NCBI GenBank assembly: GCA_016780765.1
Contig: JADHLH010000013.1
Location: forward strand, 1-39,187
Source: Alphaproteobacteria bacterium
Lineage (GTDB): Bacteria > Pseudomonadota > Alphaproteobacteria > Puniceispirillales > Puniceispirillaceae
Length of the DNA stretch: 39,187 nt
Direction of reading: 5' to 3'
The notes under the pieces are model-generated. The model searched no databases. It saw nothing but the letters and a program-made list of their open reading frames with translations, and was not told the origin of the DNA. Shown piece by piece: positions 24,495 to 32,613 of the stretch; positions within the stretch are counted from its first letter, which is position 1, and each line of letters begins with the position of its first letter. The position numbers and the translations under genes are program-made.

Positions 24495-25712
24495 ATGTCG
24501 ACCGGATTCGAAGATATTGTCATCACCGCGCCAACCAGTGTGGCCTATACGCGTTTTTCGAACGAATCGGCGCATTGGTGGCTGTTGGCTGCATTGCGCG
24601 ACATGCTGGCCGGGGCAGGTCTGCGGCCGGCCGATATTGACGGGCTGACAGTGTCCAGCTTTACCCTGCATCCTGACAGCGCGGTTGGATTTACCCAGCA
24701 TGCCGGTCTGTCGCTTGGCTGGCTGGAACATCTGCCGATGGGCGGTGCGTCCGGGGTGATTGCCCTGCGTCGGGCGGCCCGCGCAATTCAGTGCGGTGAT
24801 GCCAGCATCGTTGCCTGTCTGTCGGGCGACACCAACCAGCTGGACAGTTTTCGTCAGACGTTGTCACGGTTTTCACATTTCTCGAACGATGCTGCCTGGC
24901 CTTACGGGTCGGGTGGGGCAAATGGCTATTTTGCCCTGATTGCCGATCACTATATGCGCCGCTTTGGCATTGCGCGTGAAACCTTCGGGCAGATTGCCGC
25001 CGCCCAGCGCAGCAACGCCCTGTACTATCCGCATGCGCTGATGAAAACACCGCTGAGTGTGGAGCAATATCTGGATGCCCGGATGATTGCATCGCCGCTG
25101 GGCCTGTTTGATTGCGTGATGCCCTGCGCCGGCAGTGAATCCTTTATGGTCATGCGGGCCGATACGGCGCACAGGCTGGGTCTGCCGGCAGTGCGCCCCC
25201 TTGCCATCATCGAACGGCATAACGGGTTTGCCGAGGACCCGGTGCAGTTTCGTGGGGGCTGGACATATGATCGGGACCAGCTGTGGCAGCGCGCCGGTTG
25301 CGCGCCCGCCGACATGGATTTCGTGCAGACCTATGATGATTATCCGGTGATCAGCCTGATGCAGCTGGAGGATCTGGGGTTTTTTGAAAAGGGCGCGGGT
25401 GATGCCTTCATCGCCGGCCATGATCTGACATGCGGCGGCAGCTTTCCCCATAACACCAGCGGCGGGCAGCTGTCGGTTGGGCAGGCCGGGGCGGCTGGCG
25501 GATTTCTGGGCATTGTCGAGGCGGTGCGGCAATTGACTGGCAGCGCCATCGGGGCGGCGGTGCCAAACGCCCGGCGCGCGCTTGTGTCAGGCTTTGGCAT
25601 GGTGAATTATGATCGCGGTGTCTGTTCTGCTGCGGCGGTTCTGGAGCGCGCGAACCAGCCTGCGACAGCGGCCAGACACCCGACAACAACCGAAAGCGAG
25701 GCTGCCGCATGA
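24495..25712 (+). CDS. Lipid-transfer-type thiolase homologue without the thiolase cysteines
   Basis: A 405-residue thiolase-superfamily protein of the SCP-x/lipid-transfer branch. I start at ATG 24495, 4 nt after the ligase stop; a longer frame begins inside the ligase gene. The nucleophile region reads LPMGGASGVIAL, with no cysteine; the usual GHP-x-G histidine region reads GGQLSVGQAGAAGG, with Gln for His; and the C-terminal C-x-GGG loop is LVSGFGMVNYDRG. YDDYPVISLMQLEDLGFF is characteristic of the lipid-transfer group. Such proteins, for example Ltp2 and BbsB, work with DUF35 partners, and some are retro-aldolases rather than thiolases. The following gene supplies a DUF35 domain. Confidence 0.85.
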   Translation: MSTGFEDIVITAPTSVAYTRFSNESAHWWLLAALRDMLAGAGLRPADIDGLTVSSFTLHPDSAVGFTQHAGLSLGWLEHLPMGGASGVIALRRAARAIQCGDASIVACLSGDTNQLDSFRQTLSRFSHFSNDAAWPYGSGGANGYFALIADHYMRRFGIARETFGQIAAAQRSNALYYPHALMKTPLSVEQYLDARMIASPLGLFDCVMPCAGSESFMVMRADTAHRLGLPAVRPLAIIERHNGFAEDPVQFRGGWTYDRDQLWQRAGCAPADMDFVQTYDDYPVISLMQLEDLGFFEKGAGDAFIAGHDLTCGGSFPHNTSGGQLSVGQAGAAGGFLGIVEAVRQLTGSAIGAAVPNARRALVSGFGMVNYDRGVCSAAAVLERANQPATAARHPTTTESEAAA

Positions 25713-26965
25713 CCACTTCATTGCCGCCGCTTCCCGAACCGGTTCGCAAGGACCCGCAGAAAAAGACGCCAAGCGCGCTGATCCCGCCATCCGCCCGCAG
25801 CCGGCTGGGCATGCGGCTCAGTGCCGAGGCGGCGCGTGGGCGGTTCCGTCTGCCGCATTGTAATGCCTGCAACCAGCCGGTATGGCCGCCGCGTGAGGCC
25901 TGTCCGGCCTGTCTGTCGTCACTGCAGTGGCGGGATGCTGACGCCACCGGAACGCTGATTGCTGAAACCACATTGGAAACCAGTCCAGAACTGTATTTTC
26001 GTGAACGGACCCCGTGGCGTGTCGGCACCGTTGATCTGGCCGGCGGGGTGCCGGTGATGGCGCATCTTCATGCGCAGTGCCGGATCGGTGACACGGTGAC
26101 GCTGCGCCTGTTTCTGGACAAGGCTGACCGGGCTGTGTTCATGGCCTTTAGCGATTTAGACAGCCCCGATCTGAGGGAGGATATTCAATTGCGCGAACTG
26201 ACCAATGACCCGCGCCATCGGCGTGTGTTGATCACCGATGCCCGCACACCGGCCGGGGTGGCGCTGGCCAAGGCAATGACAAAGGCCGGTGCCAAACGGA
26301 TTTTCGCTGGCATTGGTGATGCCTGGAAACGCGATGCCGCGATCGAAGCGCTGGAGGGGATGGAGACCGTCTCGACTGTCCCGCTGGATCTGACGGACAC
26401 GCGTTCGGTTGAAGAGCTGTGCGGCGAGATTGGCGGCAAGGTCGATATTCTTGTTCATAATGCCGAGCAGGTGCGCCCCGGCGGGGTGATGGCTGGGCGC
26501 GGCATTGCCGATGCCAAGCAATTGCATGAAAAGCTGGTGTTCGGTTTCATGCGGCTGGCCGAAAGCTTTGGTCCGGTGATGCGCAGCCGCGGTGCTGACG
26601 GGGTGAATGCGGCCACTGCCTGGGTCAATCTGCTGTCGGTCTATGCGCATGCCAACTGGCCTGCTTATGGTCAGCATTCGGCGGCACATGCTGCCACCCT
26701 GTCGCTGGCGCAATGTCTGCGCGGCGAAATGCAGGGCAGCGGTGTGCGTGTGATGAATGCCTTTGCCGGGCCGCTGGAACAGGACTGGCATGATCAGGTT
26801 TTGCCACCCAAAGTGACTGCTGACAGGTTGGCGCGCGAGATTGTGGGCGCACTGCAGGGCGGGCAGCAGGATGTCTATATTGGCGATGTCGCCCGTGACG
26901 TAGCCGAACGATTCGAGGATGATGCCAAGCTGCTGGAAATGGAACTTGCTGGAGACGGGCAATGA
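25709..26965 (+). CDS. DUF35 (zinc ribbon + OB fold) fused to a degenerate short-chain dehydrogenase domain
   Basis: A 418-residue fusion. Residues 45-160 are a DUF35 unit: a zinc ribbon C51-x2-C54-x10-C65-x2-C68 followed by an OB fold (GTLIAETTLE, RIGDTVTLRLFLDKADR). From about residue 170 an SDR-like Rossmann domain follows, but its signatures are degraded. The nucleotide loop is TDARTPAG instead of TGxxxGxG, NNAG is HNAE, and the active-site YxxxK is YGQHS (Tyr320, Ser324), so the catalytic lysine is missing; Ser310 is a possible catalytic serine. The start overlaps the thiolase stop (ATGA). DUF35 proteins are obligate partners of lipid-transfer thiolases. The fused SDR part may be structural or may bind CoA or nucleotide without redox activity. 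Confidence 0.85.
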   Translation: MTTSLPPLPEPVRKDPQKKTPSALIPPSARSRLGMRLSAEAARGRFRLPHCNACNQPVWPPREACPACLSSLQWRDADATGTLIAETTLETSPELYFRERTPWRVGTVDLAGGVPVMAHLHAQCRIGDTVTLRLFLDKADRAVFMAFSDLDSPDLREDIQLRELTNDPRHRRVLITDARTPAGVALAKAMTKAGAKRIFAGIGDAWKRDAAIEALEGMETVSTVPLDLTDTRSVEELCGEIGGKVDILVHNAEQVRPGGVMAGRGIADAKQLHEKLVFGFMRLAESFGPVMRSRGADGVNAATAWVNLLSVYAHANWPAYGQHSAAHAATLSLAQCLRGEMQGSGVRVMNAFAGPLEQDWHDQVLPPKVTADRLAREIVGALQGGQQDVYIGDVARDVAERFEDDAKLLEMELAGDGQ

Positions 26966-27780
26966 GCGCAGACAATGCGACAGACAATGCGACAGACCAT
27001 CCCGATACCGTTGCGATTCTGGCCGGTCTTGCCGCCGGTCTGGCCAGCGCCGAGATCAAGATCGTTGATCTGACACACCGGCTGGACCCGGATTTTCCAA
27101 TCATTGTCCTGCCACCTGAATTTGGCCAGTGCGCGCCGTTTCGCATGGAGGAAATCTCGCGATATGATGCGCGCGGTCCGGCCTGGCACTGGCACAATAT
27201 CTCGCTTGGTGAACATGCCGGCACGCATTTCGATGCCCCCATCCACTGGATCAGTGGTCGTGACCTGCCGAACAACACAACCGACACGCTGCCCGTGCAA
27301 AAGCTTGTCGGTCAGGTCTGCGTGATCGATTGCGAGGCCGAATCAGATGCTGATGATGACTATGAGATGGGCGTCGACAAGATTGCGGCCTTCGAGGCTG
27401 AGCACGGCGAAATTCCGGCGCAAAGCTGGGTGTTGATGCGCACCGGCTGGTCGCGTCGGCGCGGTGCAGATTATATCAATCTGCGCGCAGACGGAGCGCA
27501 TTCACCCGGTCCCGATGCCGCGGCGGTCCGGTTTCTTGTTGAACAGCGTGACATTATCGGCTTTGGCACCGAAACGGTGGGCACGGATACCGGTCAGGCG
27601 GTGCATTCCGACCCGCCCTATCCGGCACATTACATTCTGCATGGTGCTGGCAGATACGGGCTGCAATGCCTTGCCAATCTTGACCAGCTTCCGCCGACCG
27701 GTGCGATACTGGTGGCAGCGCCGCTGAAAATTCGTCAGGGCACGGGCAGTCCGCTGCGGGTTCTGGCACTCATTCCCTAG
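26962..27780 (+). CDS. Cyclase-family metal-dependent hydrolase (kynurenine formamidase/isatin hydrolase-like)
   Basis: A 272-residue member of the cyclase family. The metal-binding signature is GEHAGTHFDAPIHW (H-x-GTH-x-D-x-P-x-H); IVDLTHRLDPDFP near the start and GFGTETVGTDTGQAVHSD later are also typical. Known members hydrolyse N-formylkynurenine, isatin or cyclic amides and esters. It is coupled by ATGA overlap to the DUF35-SDR gene, so it probably produces or removes a product of that pathway. A perfect 12-nt tandem duplication (26971-26994) encodes DNATDNAT just after the start codon. Confidence 0.87.
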   Translation: MSADNATDNATDHPDTVAILAGLAAGLASAEIKIVDLTHRLDPDFPIIVLPPEFGQCAPFRMEEISRYDARGPAWHWHNISLGEHAGTHFDAPIHWISGRDLPNNTTDTLPVQKLVGQVCVIDCEAESDADDDYEMGVDKIAAFEAEHGEIPAQSWVLMRTGWSRRRGADYINLRADGAHSPGPDAAAVRFLVEQRDIIGFGTETVGTDTGQAVHSDPPYPAHYILHGAGRYGLQCLANLDQLPPTGAILVAAPLKIRQGTGSPLRVLALIP

Positions 27781-28009
27781 GTGTGCCACCCGGGATCGCG
27801 GCCCGAATCATGGCGCGGATCACGGCGCGGATTTGACACGGATCATGGCCCGGATATGGCTTGTCAGCGTCATGCGGCTTTCGGGTGCCGAATGGCTCAT
27901 CCCAGGAAAATCGTTGCCAATAAAAAGTTTAGCCTTGAAACACCTCCTGTTTTTGGCAAGTCTCACCCTAGCAGCTTCTTGCTTAGACTCTTACAGAAGG
28001 GGGATCAAA
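27781..28009. repeat. Intergenic region with imperfect 17-bp repeats upstream of the ABC importer
   Basis: A 229-bp gap. Its first part carries three copies of a CGGATCATGGCGCGGAT-like unit at 27804-27820, 27816-27832 and 27839-27855, with a weaker relative at about 27791-27808. The right part is more A/T-rich and ends with the strong AGAAGGGGG ribosome site of the binding-protein gene. No clear terminator or sigma70 promoter is visible. An open frame runs through the gap into the next gene but has no coding features. Confidence 0.4.
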
Positions 28010-29596
28010 ATGATCAAAAAACTTGTTGCGGCTTCTTCGGTAGCAGCGCTTGCACTTACCTTTCAGGTTGGTGCTGTTCTTGCTGACGATGGTGCCAAAC
28101 GTGGCGGCACACTGATTTGGGCGGTGCAGAATACACCACGCCACCTGAATCCTGCAGTGCAGTCCGGTATTGCAACGGGTGAGCCCGGAAATCAGCTGTT
28201 TGCAGCGCCTTTGCGGTATGATGAAGACTGGACACCGCAGCCTTATCTGGCTGAAAGCTGGGATGTTTCGGATGATGGCCTGACGGTCACGCTGAACCTT
28301 GTGAAGGGTGCAACCTTCCATGACGGCGTTCCGATCAAGTCTTCCGATGTGGCGTTCTCCATTCAGACGGTAAAGGACAACCACCCGTTCAAGACGATGT
28401 ACGCGCCAGTGGATTCGGTGGAAACACCTGACGATCACACGGCAGTTATCAAACTCAGCAAGCCGCATCCGGCGTTGTTGCTGGCGATGTCTTCGCAGCT
28501 TCTGCCAATCATCCCCGAGCATGTTTATGGTGATGGCCAGGACCCGAAGACACATCCGGCAAACTCGGAAAATGTTGTTGGTTCCGGCCCTTTCAAGCTG
28601 GTCGAATTCAAGCGTGACCAGCACGTCATCCTCGAGCGCAATGATGACTTCTTCATTGATGGTCGTCCATATCTCGACAAGATTGTGATGCGGATCATCA
28701 AGGATGGTTCGGCGCGGATGATTGCGCTGGAAAATGGCGAGGCGCATCTCAGCGGCTTTGAACAGAACCCGCGTGACATCAATCGCATGAAAAAGGCTGA
28801 TGGCGTAACGGCGACCAGCGACGGCGTGGCTTATGCCGCGATTGGCCCGATTGCCTGGCTGGCGTTCAACACGGCTTCCGAAGGCCCGGTTGGTGACACC
28901 AAGGTGCGTCAGGCTATTGCCTATGCGATCGACCGTGACTTTGTAAACAAGGCGATCATGCTCGGCACATCAACCCCGGCGCTGACCGGTATCCACCCGG
29001 GATCACCGTTCTATGAGCCGGATGTCGAGCGCTATGATCTCGATCTGGACAAGGCGAATGCCCTTCTTGACGAGGCGGGTTATCCGCGCGGCGATGACGG
29101 CACACGCTTTCAGTTGACAGTTGATTATGGCTGGGCAGGCATCAAGGCGCAGGCCGAATATGTGAAGCCGCAGCTGAAAAAGGTCGGTATCGATGTGGTT
29201 ATCCGTTCGTCACCGGATTTCCCGACATGGGCCAAGCGCGTTGGCGGTCATGATTTCGAGTTGACCTGGGACGTGGTATTCAACTGGGGTGACCCGGTGA
29301 TCGGTGTGCACCGTACGTATCAGACCAGCAACATCAAAAAGGGTGTGATCTGGTCGAATACACAAAGCTATTCCAACAGCCGCGTTGACGAGCTGATGGA
29401 CATGGCTGGCAGTGAAACCGATCCGGCAAAGCGCAAGGCGCTGTATTCGGAGTTCCAGAAGCTGGTGGCAAAAGATGTGCCGGTGTATCACACCTATGCG
29501 CTTCCTTATCACACCATCTATGCGGATGCTGTCGGCAACCCGCCGGTGGGCATCTGGGCAACCGTGTCGCCGCTTGACCGTGTCTATCTGAAGTAG
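28010..29596 (+). CDS. dppA: ABC transporter substrate-binding protein, peptide/opine/nickel family
   Basis: A 528-residue periplasmic binding protein of SBP family 5. The signal peptide is MIKKLVAASSVAALALTFQV followed by GAVLA, with cleavage before DDGAK. The mature start KRGGTLIWAVQNTPRHLNPA, then LAESWDVSDDGLTVTLNL, ATFHDGVPIKSSDVAFSI and VRQAIAYAIDRDFV are all diagnostic. I start at 28010, preceded by AGGGGG, since the longer frame has no membrane-targeting start. Such proteins bind di- and oligopeptides, opines, nickel or other amino compounds. It leads a complete importer operon. Confidence 0.93.
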   Translation: MIKKLVAASSVAALALTFQVGAVLADDGAKRGGTLIWAVQNTPRHLNPAVQSGIATGEPGNQLFAAPLRYDEDWTPQPYLAESWDVSDDGLTVTLNLVKGATFHDGVPIKSSDVAFSIQTVKDNHPFKTMYAPVDSVETPDDHTAVIKLSKPHPALLLAMSSQLLPIIPEHVYGDGQDPKTHPANSENVVGSGPFKLVEFKRDQHVILERNDDFFIDGRPYLDKIVMRIIKDGSARMIALENGEAHLSGFEQNPRDINRMKKADGVTATSDGVAYAAIGPIAWLAFNTASEGPVGDTKVRQAIAYAIDRDFVNKAIMLGTSTPALTGIHPGSPFYEPDVERYDLDLDKANALLDEAGYPRGDDGTRFQLTVDYGWAGIKAQAEYVKPQLKKVGIDVVIRSSPDFPTWAKRVGGHDFELTWDVVFNWGDPVIGVHRTYQTSNIKKGVIWSNTQSYSNSRVDELMDMAGSETDPAKRKALYSEFQKLVAKDVPVYHTYALPYHTIYADAVGNPPVGIWATVSPLDRVYLK

Positions 29597-29612
29597 ATCT
29601 ACATCAAAACAT

Positions 29613-29640
29613 TGTGTGCCGGCCGCGGGGTCGGCACACA
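29613..29640 (+). terminator. Hairpin after the binding-protein gene
   Basis: TGTGTGCCG and CGGCACACA form a perfect 9-bp stem, extended by GCC/GGT with one wobble pair to 12 bp, around a GCGG loop. A T-rich run (ATTCTTTTGTT) follows. It lies between the binding-protein stop and the GTG start of the first permease, so it probably attenuates rather than ends transcription of the importer operon. Confidence 0.75.
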
Positions 29641-29712
29641 TATTCTTTTGTTACCCTCTTGAATCTACCAGGCTAGACCAGTGTTTTTGCCTTTCGTGCC
29701 ACGAGGCTGTCC

Positions 29713-30696
29713 GTGAATTTCCTTCGACAAACTGCTGTCCGGCTGGGTTATGCCATCGCGCTGCTTCTGGCTGTGGTTGTGCTGAATTTTGTGCTGATCC
29801 ACATTGCCCCCGGTGACATTGCTGACACCATTGCTGGCGATATGGGCGGTGCGACCGAAGAGGTCATGGCGAAAATTCGTGCCGATTACGGGCTGGACAA
29901 GCCCTTCATTGTGCAGCTTGGCCTATATATGGGCAATGTTGTGCGCTTCGATTTCGGATACAGTTTTTTCTTCAACACACCGGTGACCAGCCTGATTGCC
30001 GAACGCCTGCCAGCCACTCTGCTGCTGGTCTTTTCAGCGCAGCTGCTAGCCCTTGTGGTCGGGGTTGTTCTGGGGGTGATATCGGCACAGCGCCCGAACG
30101 GCATGCTCAGCCATTTCGTGACCTTGCTGGCGTTGTTTGGCTATTCCGCGCCGGTGTTCTGGACCGGCATCATGCTGCTGATCGGCCTGTCGCTGATGTT
30201 GCCGCTGTTTCCGGTTGCCGGCATGGTTGATGCCCGCCTGATGGATGCGCCGATGTGGCGCCAGTATCTGGATGTGTTGCACCACCTGTTACTGCCAGCG
30301 CTGACACTCGCCTCAATCTTTCTGGCGCTCTACAGCCGCCTTTGCCGGGCCAGTATGCTCGAGGTGCTGGGCGCTGACTATATTCGCACCGCGCGCGCCA
30401 AGGGGCTGACCGAACGCGAGATTGTCTACAAGCATGCGCTGAAGAATTCGCTTGGCCCGGTGGTCACGCTGGCCGGTTTGCAGTTCTCGGCGGTGGTCTC
30501 CGGGGCGGTACTAGTGGAAACGGTGTTCAGCTGGCCCGGGCTCGGCACGCTGGCACTGCAATCCATTCTGGCGCGCGATACGCCGACCATTCTGGGCATT
30601 CTGTTCTTTTCAGCGCTGGTCGTCATTGTTGGCAATCTGCTGACTGATCTTGTTCTGCGGCTGATTGATCCGCGTATTCGCAGTGGGGGCGGCTGA
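29713..30696 (+). CDS. dppB: ABC transporter permease, DppB type
   Basis: A 327-residue inner-membrane permease. The start is GTG with GAGG upstream. It begins FLRQTAVRLGYAIALLLAVV, carries LIHIAPGD and the N-terminal DppB domain, and has the cytoplasmic EAA loop as YIRTARAKGLTEREIVYKHA. About six transmembrane segments are evident. Its stop shares one base with the next start (TGATG). Confidence 0.95.
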   Translation: MNFLRQTAVRLGYAIALLLAVVVLNFVLIHIAPGDIADTIAGDMGGATEEVMAKIRADYGLDKPFIVQLGLYMGNVVRFDFGYSFFFNTPVTSLIAERLPATLLLVFSAQLLALVVGVVLGVISAQRPNGMLSHFVTLLALFGYSAPVFWTGIMLLIGLSLMLPLFPVAGMVDARLMDAPMWRQYLDVLHHLLLPALTLASIFLALYSRLCRASMLEVLGADYIRTARAKGLTEREIVYKHALKNSLGPVVTLAGLQFSAVVSGAVLVETVFSWPGLGTLALQSILARDTPTILGILFFSALVVIVGNLLTDLVLRLIDPRIRSGGG

Positions 30697-31592
30697 TGAA
30701 GCCAGCAGCTGACAGCGCACCGCGGCGCGGGGCAGAGATTGTGGACAAGGCGCAACACCCGTTACGTGAGATGGTGGTGATGTTCCTGGCCAACCGGGCG
30801 GCGATGGTGGCAAGCATCGTGCTGTCAATTGTTGTTCTGGCTGCGATCTTCGGGCCGATGTTGCATCCGGTTGACCCGTTCGAGATGGTCTGGGCGCCGT
30901 TCACACCGCCTGGTCAGGAAGGCTTTGTTCTGGGAACGGATTATCTGGGCCGTGATATGCTGGCAGCGCTGCTGAATGGCGGGCGGGTCAGCCTGACAAT
31001 CGGGCTGGTCGCCGCCTTGATGAGTGTCTTTATCGGCATCAGTTTTGGCGCACTTGCCGGGTTCTATCGCGGCCTTGTTGAAGAAGTGCTGATGCGGATC
31101 ACCGAATTTTTTCAGGTGCTGCCAACCCTGCTGTTCTCGATGGTTATTGTGGCGCTGTTCGGGGCATCGCTGGAAGTTGTGACAATCGCCATCGGGGTTG
31201 TCAGCTGGACGGCGGTGGCACGAATCACGCGTGCCGAATTCCTGCGTATCAGGGAACTGGAATATGTCACCGCATCGCGGGCTGCCGGGGCCAGCAATGT
31301 GACGCTGATGACGCGCGTCATTCTGCCAAACGCCCTGCCGCCGATCATCGTACAAGCGGCCCTGATGGTTGGATCGGCCATTCTGTTCGAGGCCGGTCTG
31401 GCCTTTCTGGGGCTCAGTGATCCGAATGTCGTCAGCTGGGGCCAAATCATCGGATCAAACCGCCCCTATATCCTTGATGCCGGCTTCACCGTCACGATCC
31501 CCGGCCTTGCCATTTTCGTGACAGTGCTGTCGATCTCGTTGATCGGAGACGGGCTGAATGACGCGTTGAACCCGAAATTGAGAGCGCGCTGA
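30696..31592 (+). CDS. dppC: ABC transporter permease, DppC type
   Basis: A 298-residue second permease. The N-terminal OppC-type segment ANRAAMVASIVLSIVVLAAI precedes GTDYLGRDMLAALLNGGRVS, a highly conserved DppC sequence; the EAA loop is EYVTASRAAGASNVTLMTRV. It pairs with the DppB-type subunit and is followed after one base by the first ATPase gene. Confidence 0.95.
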   Translation: MKPAADSAPRRGAEIVDKAQHPLREMVVMFLANRAAMVASIVLSIVVLAAIFGPMLHPVDPFEMVWAPFTPPGQEGFVLGTDYLGRDMLAALLNGGRVSLTIGLVAALMSVFIGISFGALAGFYRGLVEEVLMRITEFFQVLPTLLFSMVIVALFGASLEVVTIAIGVVSWTAVARITRAEFLRIRELEYVTASRAAGASNVTLMTRVILPNALPPIIVQAALMVGSAILFEAGLAFLGLSDPNVVSWGQIIGSNRPYILDAGFTVTIPGLAIFVTVLSISLIGDGLNDALNPKLRAR

Positions 31593-31593
31593 C

Positions 31594-32613
31594 ATGACCA
31601 ACAGCCCATCGACAGCACCGCTTCTGGATGTCCGCAATCTCAGTGTGCAGTTCACCACACGTGGCGGCACCGTGACAGTGCTGGACGATATTTCCTTCAC
31701 GCTGGAGCGTGGTGAGCGGATCAGCTTTGTTGGTGAATCGGGGTGCGGCAAATCGATGACCGCGCTGGCGCTGATGGGGTTGCTGCCGGCCATGGGACGG
31801 GTGTCGGGTGGCCAGGTGCTGTTCAAGGGCGAGGACCTGACAACGGCATCACCGGCGCGGTTGCGCCGCCTGCGTGGCAACGAGATCTCGATGATCTTTC
31901 AGGAGCCGATGACCTCTCTCAATCCGGTCTTCACCATTGGCCAGCAGATCAGCGAAGTCTTGCGTCTGCATCGCGGGGTCGACAATGCCGAGGCGCGTGA
32001 CCGGTCTGTCGAATTGCTGCAGGCCGTGCGGATTCCCGATGCGGCGGCGCGCGTTGATGATTATCCGCACCAGCTGTCGGGTGGGCAACGGCAACGGGTG
32101 ATGATCGCCATTGCGCTGGCGTGCGAGCCGGAAATCCTGATTGCTGATGAGCCGACAACAGCCCTTGATGTGACGGTGCAGGCTGAAATTTTTGCCCTGC
32201 TGCGTGATCTGGGAGCAAAACTGGATACGGCCATCATCCTGATCACCCATGATATGGGCGCGGTGGCGCAGATGTCTGAGCGTATGCTTGTGATGTATGC
32301 GGGCAGACGCGTTGAAGAGGGTCAGGTGGCCAATGTCATCAAGGCGCCGGCGCATCCCTACACACGCGGGCTGATTGCCTGTGTGCCGCATATCACCAGC
32401 GATGTGGACGCACTTGTCGATACGCTGCCAGAAATTGACGGCATCGTGCCGCCGATCACCCGCTTTGGCCGGGATGAATGTCTTTTTGCGCCGCGATGCG
32501 CCAAGGCTGCTGACGAATGCTGGTCGGCAAAACCGCAGCAGAGCGATATAGCCGGCCATAGCAGCCACAGCGTGTCTTGCTGGCACCCGTTTGGTACAGA
32601 GGGGAGCCGGTGA
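31594..32613 (+). CDS. dppD: ABC transporter ATP-binding protein, DppD type
   Basis: A 339-residue ATPase. Walker A is GESGCGKSMT, the Q-loop is FQEPMTSLNP, the signature is LSGGQRQRV and Walker B is ILIADEPTTALD. The C-terminal oligopeptide-type cysteine cluster is seen in CLFAPRCAKAADECW, which may hold an iron-sulphur centre as in other DppD proteins. Its TGA overlaps the ATG of the next ATPase by one base. Confidence 0.95.
   Translation: MTNSPSTAPLLDVRNLSVQFTTRGGTVTVLDDISFTLERGERISFVGESGCGKSMTALALMGLLPAMGRVSGGQVLFKGEDLTTASPARLRRLRGNEISMIFQEPMTSLNPVFTIGQQISEVLRLHRGVDNAEARDRSVELLQAVRIPDAAARVDDYPHQLSGGQRQRVMIAIALACEPEILIADEPTTALDVTVQAEIFALLRDLGAKLDTAIILITHDMGAVAQMSERMLVMYAGRRVEEGQVANVIKAPAHPYTRGLIACVPHITSDVDALVDTLPEIDGIVPPITRFGRDECLFAPRCAKAADECWSAKPQQSDIAGHSSHSVSCWHPFGTEGSR

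Noticed and set aside
27781-28086. Open frame through the gap before the ABC binding-protein gene
   Set aside because: Its product has no family features and overlaps the signal-peptide region of the real gene in another frame; its start has no good ribosome site.
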